From the NCBI GenBank assembly GCA_025922995.1, contig JAICGT010000052.1, positions 1 to 7,530 of the forward strand: a stretch of DNA of 7,530 bases, read 5' to 3'. The position numbers and the translations under genes are program-made. Source of the stretch: Fimbriimonadales bacterium (GTDB lineage Bacteria > Armatimonadota > Fimbriimonadia > Fimbriimonadales > ATM1). Below, piece after piece: positions 4,478 through 7,530 of this stretch. Position 1 is the stretch's first letter. Every line of letters begins with the position of its first letter. The notes beneath the pieces were generated by a model. The model did not search any database. It saw nothing but the letters and a program-made list of their open reading frames with translations, and was not told where the DNA came from.

Positions 4478-6913
4478 TTAGTTATGGGTGACCGTTATCT
4501 CGAAGCGACGACTTTCCGGCTGGTTAGCCACGAAAGAATAGCCTCTTGCCGAGCGCAAGTTCACGATCGCTCCGGTCTTCATGTCTCGCATTGTGATGCG
4601 CGCTGTTGCCGGCATCGACCTCATGAATGACCAGTTGAGCGTGTACGCGCCGGCTGGGACGTTCGCGACCGCCGTGAAGCGGTTCGCGAAGCTACGCGGC
4701 TGGAACATGCGAGACATCGGCTCGACCGTCGGCCCCTCGCCCAAAGCGAAGTAGAGCTGAGGCAGGTTGCCCGGCCGACGAGGCGGCTCGGCAACGCTGA
4801 GCTGATCCGCGTTGTACTGGTTGTTTGCGACGCCGAACATGTTCGTTGAGTCGTTGCCGCCCGCACTCTTAAGCTTGAGGTCTACTTTCCACTCGCCGAC
4901 AGCCATCTGGGGCCCGTTCATTAGGAGATTCGAACCGGGCAATCCGGGCAAGAGGACCGATGGCCATATGATATCGAGGTCGTTAGCCGATGCGTTGTAC
5001 ATCCAGAAACCGTCACCCGGCTGTACGTAGTTACTGGCTTGAAGCAGTTCGTACTCGCCTGTGTCCGAGTTGTAGACGAACACATAGGGGCGGACATAAC
5101 CGCGGTTGACCAGTTCTTCCCAGGTGAACGACTCTGTCGGATCCGTCGCGCTGACGCCAATCAACTGGCTGATCTTGACGGCATAGGGATACGGATTGCC
5201 GAGCAGGTTCCATCGACGCTTGGTGACCTGCCGGAACTGTCCGATGGTCTCGTCGCCGAAACTGCTGGCGTTCGGCATGGTTATCGGAGGCGGTTCCAAT
5301 TCCGCAACGAGCCACTGACCGAATCCGCGTCTGATCGTCGTCGTTGTCGCGTAGGTTTGAGAGACCGGATCCCAGTCGTACGCCGCGAATCCGCCCAGAC
5401 CAACACCGTTAAAGGTGCTGGATTGCAGCGACCACGGAATGGTGAGGAGATTTGGACCTTCTCTAAGATCTATGGTCGGCGTCAGTCCGACGATCACAAC
5501 GTTCGAAATGACTTTGGTCGGGGCCGTCGACGGCCCTGTCGGATCAAATGTCAGCGTATATGGATAGATGCCCGGCTCCAGGCCGTCAGCCACAACATAC
5601 CATTGAACCTGACCAACCTGGTTGGGACCGATCGGACCGGTGGTCTTTGTCGATTGCTCGCCGGGCGCCAATGAAAGGTGCTCCGGGAGGTCGATCGTGA
5701 CTTCGACATTCTCCAGCGTAACTTGCTGATTGAAGCGGGCGTACTGGTTGTCTGCATAACCGACTATTTGGAATGGATTCGGACTTAGTTGGTTTTGACC
5801 AGCGTTATCGAATCCGATCAGTGGGTCGGTCTCAGTGGTAACCGCATACGGCAACGTCGGATCATTAACCATTCCGCCTAGCTCGACGTAATAGACAACC
5901 CTTCGATTTCCCCCGGCCGGAACCGTTATGGGGTTCCAATACATCATCAGAGCTGACCGGTGGAAGATTGAAATAGGATTGAACGTCCAAACATTGTCGA
6001 GGTTAGAACCAAGCGCAACTCGGTCTACCGGGGTTGCATCGGGGTGCGTTTCATCCGCCAAGAACCTGAATCGCATCGACGGGAAAGGCAGAGACTGTGC
6101 GAAATAGAAGTCCATGAACTCGGGGTAGTCCGTACTGACGCCTCGAGTCCACGCGTTCTGAAGAAGGATGTTTCTTCCGCGATCGGTCAAGACCATGGGG
6201 TACTTGGGAGGGCCGGGAACGCCGTCGAGCGGGTTCCGCATGACAGTAGCGTGTGCAAATCGGAATCCGATCTGGGCAGGCTCCGTATCCGTGTTCGTCA
6301 GAGTCCAATCGAATCTGATCGAGCCGCCGATGAGATCCACCTTGCACGATGCGTCGACCGTCTCCACTGCCGAGGCCAGCGTCATCGAGCGAAAGTTTGC
6401 CGTGGGCGTAACTCCGTACTCGTTGTCTTCGCCGACTCTTCCATCCGTTGTCGTTCCGCCTGAGTCGATCACGCGAATGCTCGCGTATCCGAACCTGTTG
6501 CTGGGGGCATAGGGCAGTTGACCGAAGAACGGAGGGGTCTTTTGGTTCACATTTGTGAACAGTGCGCCGGTGAGCGCAACAAAATCGTCGAACGGGTTGA
6601 TTCCGCTGCCGTTGATCGTGGCAAACGCAATCGCTCCGGCGATGTCGTGATCCAGGGCGCCGAAAGGATATGCGCCCACAGGCATGGGCCCGTAGGTAAA
6701 CGATCCCGTAACACCAATGATTGTGGTTAAGAACGGATTGGCTCCCGCAAAGGCGAAAGGATTCGTCGCGATCGAGCCGCCTGCGACCGGGTCCGTGTTC
6801 TCAGGATCGTGGTAAGGATCGTAGTTGAACTGCGCCGACGCGACAGAAACAAGACCAGTATAGGCAACCGCTGCGAGCGCTGCCCCGAATGTTTTCTTCC
6901 AATGACTTTTCAC
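4478..6913 (-). CDS. Large secreted multi-domain surface protein, 811 aa
   Basis: A secreted beta-rich protein of unknown role. The start is GTG at 6913, because GAGGT lies 7 bases upstream and the resulting VKSHWKKTFGAALAAVAYTG... sequence is a textbook signal peptide cut after A-S-A at residue 27. A TTG at 6955 would give a longer but unsupported N-terminus. Residues ~28-390 are beta-rich with many Pro/Asn/Gly loops. Residues ~391-476 look like an Ig-like/NEW3-type domain (VTIDLPEHLSLAPGE, IYPYTLTFDPTGP). Residues ~482-540 and ~563-641 are two related modules (NLLTIPW ... GFGQWL; WNLLGNPYPY ... PGDGFWMYN). Residues ~661-811 form a C-terminal beta domain with WKVDLKLKSAGGNDSTNMFGV and AEPPRRPG, ending RFEITVTHN. 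The last region resembles C-terminal parts of secreted Bacteroidota-type proteins that carry sorting domains, but no type IX secretion gene is visible here. Possible roles are surface layer, adhesin or matrix protein. Confidence 0.85.
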   Translation of the reverse strand: MKSHWKKTFGAALAAVAYTGLVSVASAQFNYDPYHDPENTDPVAGGSIATNPFAFAGANPFLTTIIGVTGSFTYGPMPVGAYPFGALDHDIAGAIAFATINGSGINPFDDFVALTGALFTNVNQKTPPFFGQLPYAPSNRFGYASIRVIDSGGTTTDGRVGEDNEYGVTPTANFRSMTLASAVETVDASCKVDLIGGSIRFDWTLTNTDTEPAQIGFRFAHATVMRNPLDGVPGPPKYPMVLTDRGRNILLQNAWTRGVSTDYPEFMDFYFAQSLPFPSMRFRFLADETHPDATPVDRVALGSNLDNVWTFNPISIFHRSALMMYWNPITVPAGGNRRVVYYVELGGMVNDPTLPYAVTTETDPLIGFDNAGQNQLSPNPFQIVGYADNQYARFNQQVTLENVEVTIDLPEHLSLAPGEQSTKTTGPIGPNQVGQVQWYVVADGLEPGIYPYTLTFDPTGPSTAPTKVISNVVIVGLTPTIDLREGPNLLTIPWSLQSSTFNGVGLGGFAAYDWDPVSQTYATTTTIRRGFGQWLVAELEPPPITMPNASSFGDETIGQFRQVTKRRWNLLGNPYPYAVKISQLIGVSATDPTESFTWEELVNRGYVRPYVFVYNSDTGEYELLQASNYVQPGDGFWMYNASANDLDIIWPSVLLPGLPGSNLLMNGPQMAVGEWKVDLKLKSAGGNDSTNMFGVANNQYNADQLSVAEPPRRPGNLPQLYFALGEGPTVEPMSRMFQPRSFANRFTAVANVPAGAYTLNWSFMRSMPATARITMRDMKTGAIVNLRSARGYSFVANQPESRRFEITVTHN
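4991..5227 (-). repeat. Module copy 2 (WNLLGNPYPY ... PGDGFWMYN) in the 811-aa protein
   Basis: Residues ~563-641. The pattern is R-W-N-L-L-G-N-P-Y-P-Y, then a V-F-V-Y-N-S-D-T-G-E-Y hinge, then V-Q-P-G-D-G-F-W-M-Y. The order of motifs is the same as in copy 1: N-L-L plus Pro, then aromatic-x-aromatic-Asx ... Tyr, then G-x-G/F-W. The two copies are about 22 residues apart. Confidence 0.6.
5294..5470 (-). repeat. Module copy 1 (NLLTIPW ... GFGQWL) in the 811-aa protein
   Basis: Residues ~482-540. The pattern is G-x-N-L-L-T-I-P-W, then a Y-D-W-D-P-x-x-x-x-Y hinge, then R-G-F-G-Q-W-L. It aligns by eye with the following module and so looks like an ancient internal duplication. Related 'N-L-I-S-I-P ... 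G-x-G-Y-W' repeats are common in secreted proteins of several environmental phyla. Confidence 0.6.
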
Positions 6914-6920
6914 AGTGATT

Positions 6921-6925
6921 ACCTC
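6921..6925 (-). promoter_or_regulatory. Ribosome binding site of the 811-aa gene (GAGGT)
   Basis: The minus strand reads TTGAGGTAATCACTGTG: GAGGT, 7 bases, then GTG at 6913. It is the only strong Shine-Dalgarno in the cluster and it decides the start in favour of GTG 6913 over the upstream TTG at 6955, which has none. Confidence 0.8.
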
Positions 6926-6973
6926 AAATAGCGTCGCAACTATGGCACGACACAATAACTGACTTTCGAGACA

Positions 6974-7000
6974 CCGCGCGAGTTACATAAACCCGCGCGG
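6974..7000. repeat. 7-bp GC-only inverted repeat in the intergenic region
   Basis: CCGCGCG (6974-6980) and CGCGCGG (6994-7000) flank a 13-base loop. The hairpin lies 12 bases past the stop codon of the truncated gene. On the minus strand it is followed by TGTCTCGAAAGTC, with no T-run, so it is not a canonical intrinsic terminator. It could still be a pause, partial terminator or mRNA-end stabiliser between the two genes. Confidence 0.6.
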
Positions 7001-7012
7001 CATCTTCCGGTT

Positions 7013-7530
7013 TTAGCCGCCCTTCTTGACGGGAGGCTTGCCACCTTCGTTTCTCTTCGTACCCTTTCCGCCATCACTCCTCTTCGCTCCGGTAAGAGGC
7101 GGGGGCGGCGGGTTCTTGGCGCGATCGAACTGGAATGGAACGCTAAACACATAACGCTCGCCCTCCGCGTCCGGAACCGGGCCGGGCTGGTCGGCGGCGT
7201 TGCGTCCGCCCACGCGCCAATAGAGGCGCTGTGCGTTCGGGAATACGCCGGAAATGTCTATAGGATCGGTCGAAACGCCACCGGGCGAGATCGACTCGAC
7301 GCGAGCCACGACGACGATGTTAGCAGCCGAAGTGAACGATGGCTCTGTCGAAATCTCGACCGCGTACTGGTTTGCACCTGGAACAGCGTTCCACGAGAAC
7401 TGCACCAACTCCAACACGTTTGCGGTGTTGTTCGGCGGCGAAGTCAACTGGATGCGATCGATCGGCGTAGCCTGTCCTTCCGCATGCCGGAAGTCGGTCT
7501 TGAAGACGCACAGCGTCTCGCCGTCGCCGC
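7013..7530 (-). CDS. C-terminal part of an Fn3-like-domain protein with Pro-rich and Lys/Gly tail (5' end outside window)
   Basis: The frame is open to the right edge of the window, giving 171 residues, so the TTG at 7447 is internal and the true start lies outside. Residues ~22-140 look like one fibronectin-III/Ig-like domain: 'L-T-S-P-P-N-N', then FSWNAVPGANQYAVEIS, then LYWRVGGRNA and a closing ERYVFSVPFQF. This 'F-S-W-x-x-V-P-G-A-x-x-Y-x-x-x-I' signature is typical of domains that follow FecR or other sensor modules in envelope proteins; the opening GDGETLCVFKTDFRHAEG could be the end of such a module, but that is a guess. The tail after the domain is PPPPP, then two near-copies of K-R-S/N-D/E-G-G-K, then KPPVKKGG. 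It is the first gene of the cluster seen here, with a 99-base gap before the next. Confidence 0.75.
   Translation of the reverse strand, partial: GDGETLCVFKTDFRHAEGQATPIDRIQLTSPPNNTANVLELVQFSWNAVPGANQYAVEISTEPSFTSAANIVVVARVESISPGGVSTDPIDISGVFPNAQRLYWRVGGRNAADQPGPVPDAEGERYVFSVPFQFDRAKNPPPPPLTGAKRSDGGKGTKRNEGGKPPVKKGG

Larger units (their letters stand above)
6914..7012. other. 99-bp intergenic region inside the minus-strand cluster
   Basis: The only sizeable non-coding stretch of the window. It holds a GC-rich hairpin (6974-7000) just downstream of the stop of the truncated gene and the GAGGT site near the other end. The best promoter-like hexamers on the minus strand (TTGTGT, and CATAGT near 6940) are poor and badly spaced, so I do not call a promoter. 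The gap leaves open whether the 811-aa gene is read through from the right or begins its own transcript. Confidence 0.6.

Noticed and set aside
5039..5674. 211-residue open frame on the plus strand
   Set aside because: It lies wholly antisense to the 811-aa gene, is rich in Arg and has no recognisable domain or ribosome binding site; it is a by-product of GC-rich coding on the other strand.
6914..6955. TTG at 6955 as start of the large secreted protein
   Set aside because: It has no Shine-Dalgarno and would place 14 extra residues before a complete signal peptide; GTG at 6913 has GAGGT at 7 bases.
6930..6960. Promoter-like hexamers (TTGTGT, CATAGT) on the minus strand
   Set aside because: No pair has both acceptable hexamers and a 16-18 base spacer.
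1..7530. CRISPR array, tRNA/rRNA, insertion sequence or phage genes
   Set aside because: No regular spaced repeats, cloverleaf-like sequence, transposase or integrase motif, or terminal inverted repeats found by reading both strands.

Overview
The window reads as bacterial chromosome from a diderm organism of moderately high GC. It holds the 3' end of a plus-strand housekeeping gene (L-aspartate oxidase, nadB) facing a compact minus-strand cluster of five genes, all or nearly all exported. The style of the exported proteins suggests Armatimonadota, perhaps a Fimbriimonas-like lineage: large secreted proteins with tandem 'W-N-L-L-x-N-P ... P-G-x-G-F-W' modules, an N-terminal Ig-like domain on a beta-barrel protein, and Pro/Lys/Gly tails. 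That assignment is an inference from style, not from a marker gene.

Layout. Bases 2-331 (+) encode the last 109 residues of NadB. Everything else is on the minus strand, transcribed from the right edge to the left. First comes a 5'-truncated protein with a fibronectin-III-like domain and a Pro-rich, Lys/Gly-rich tail (7530-7013). After a 99-bp gap with a GC hairpin and a clear ribosome binding site comes an 811-residue secreted protein (6913-4478). Next is a ~199-residue exported protein of possible CsgG/FlgT-like fold (4429-3830; an upstream start at 4462 is possible). Then follows a 645-residue outer-membrane protein combining an invasin-like Ig domain, an OstA/LptA-like domain and an LptD-like beta-barrel (3823-1886). 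Last is a 544-residue exported protein of unknown function (1886-252).

How the genes fit together. The last four genes are separated by 48 (or 15), 6 and -1 bases, so they very likely share a transcript, and the last pair is probably translationally coupled through a TAATG junction. All four complete products carry signal-peptide-like N-termini, so the cluster works in the envelope. The most informative member is the LptD-like barrel: with a small periplasmic protein before it and a large exported protein after it, the cluster may build or decorate the cell surface. No LptA/B/C/F/G or glycosyltransferase gene is visible here, so the substrate is unknown.

There is no tRNA, rRNA, CRISPR array, transposase or other mobile-element signature. 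The only non-coding stretches are 6914-7012 and the short junctions inside the cluster. Two features stand out at the DNA level: a perfect 11-bp inverted repeat that begins at the probable start codon of the 199-residue gene, and an 80-bp tail-to-tail overlap between nadB and the last gene of the cluster.
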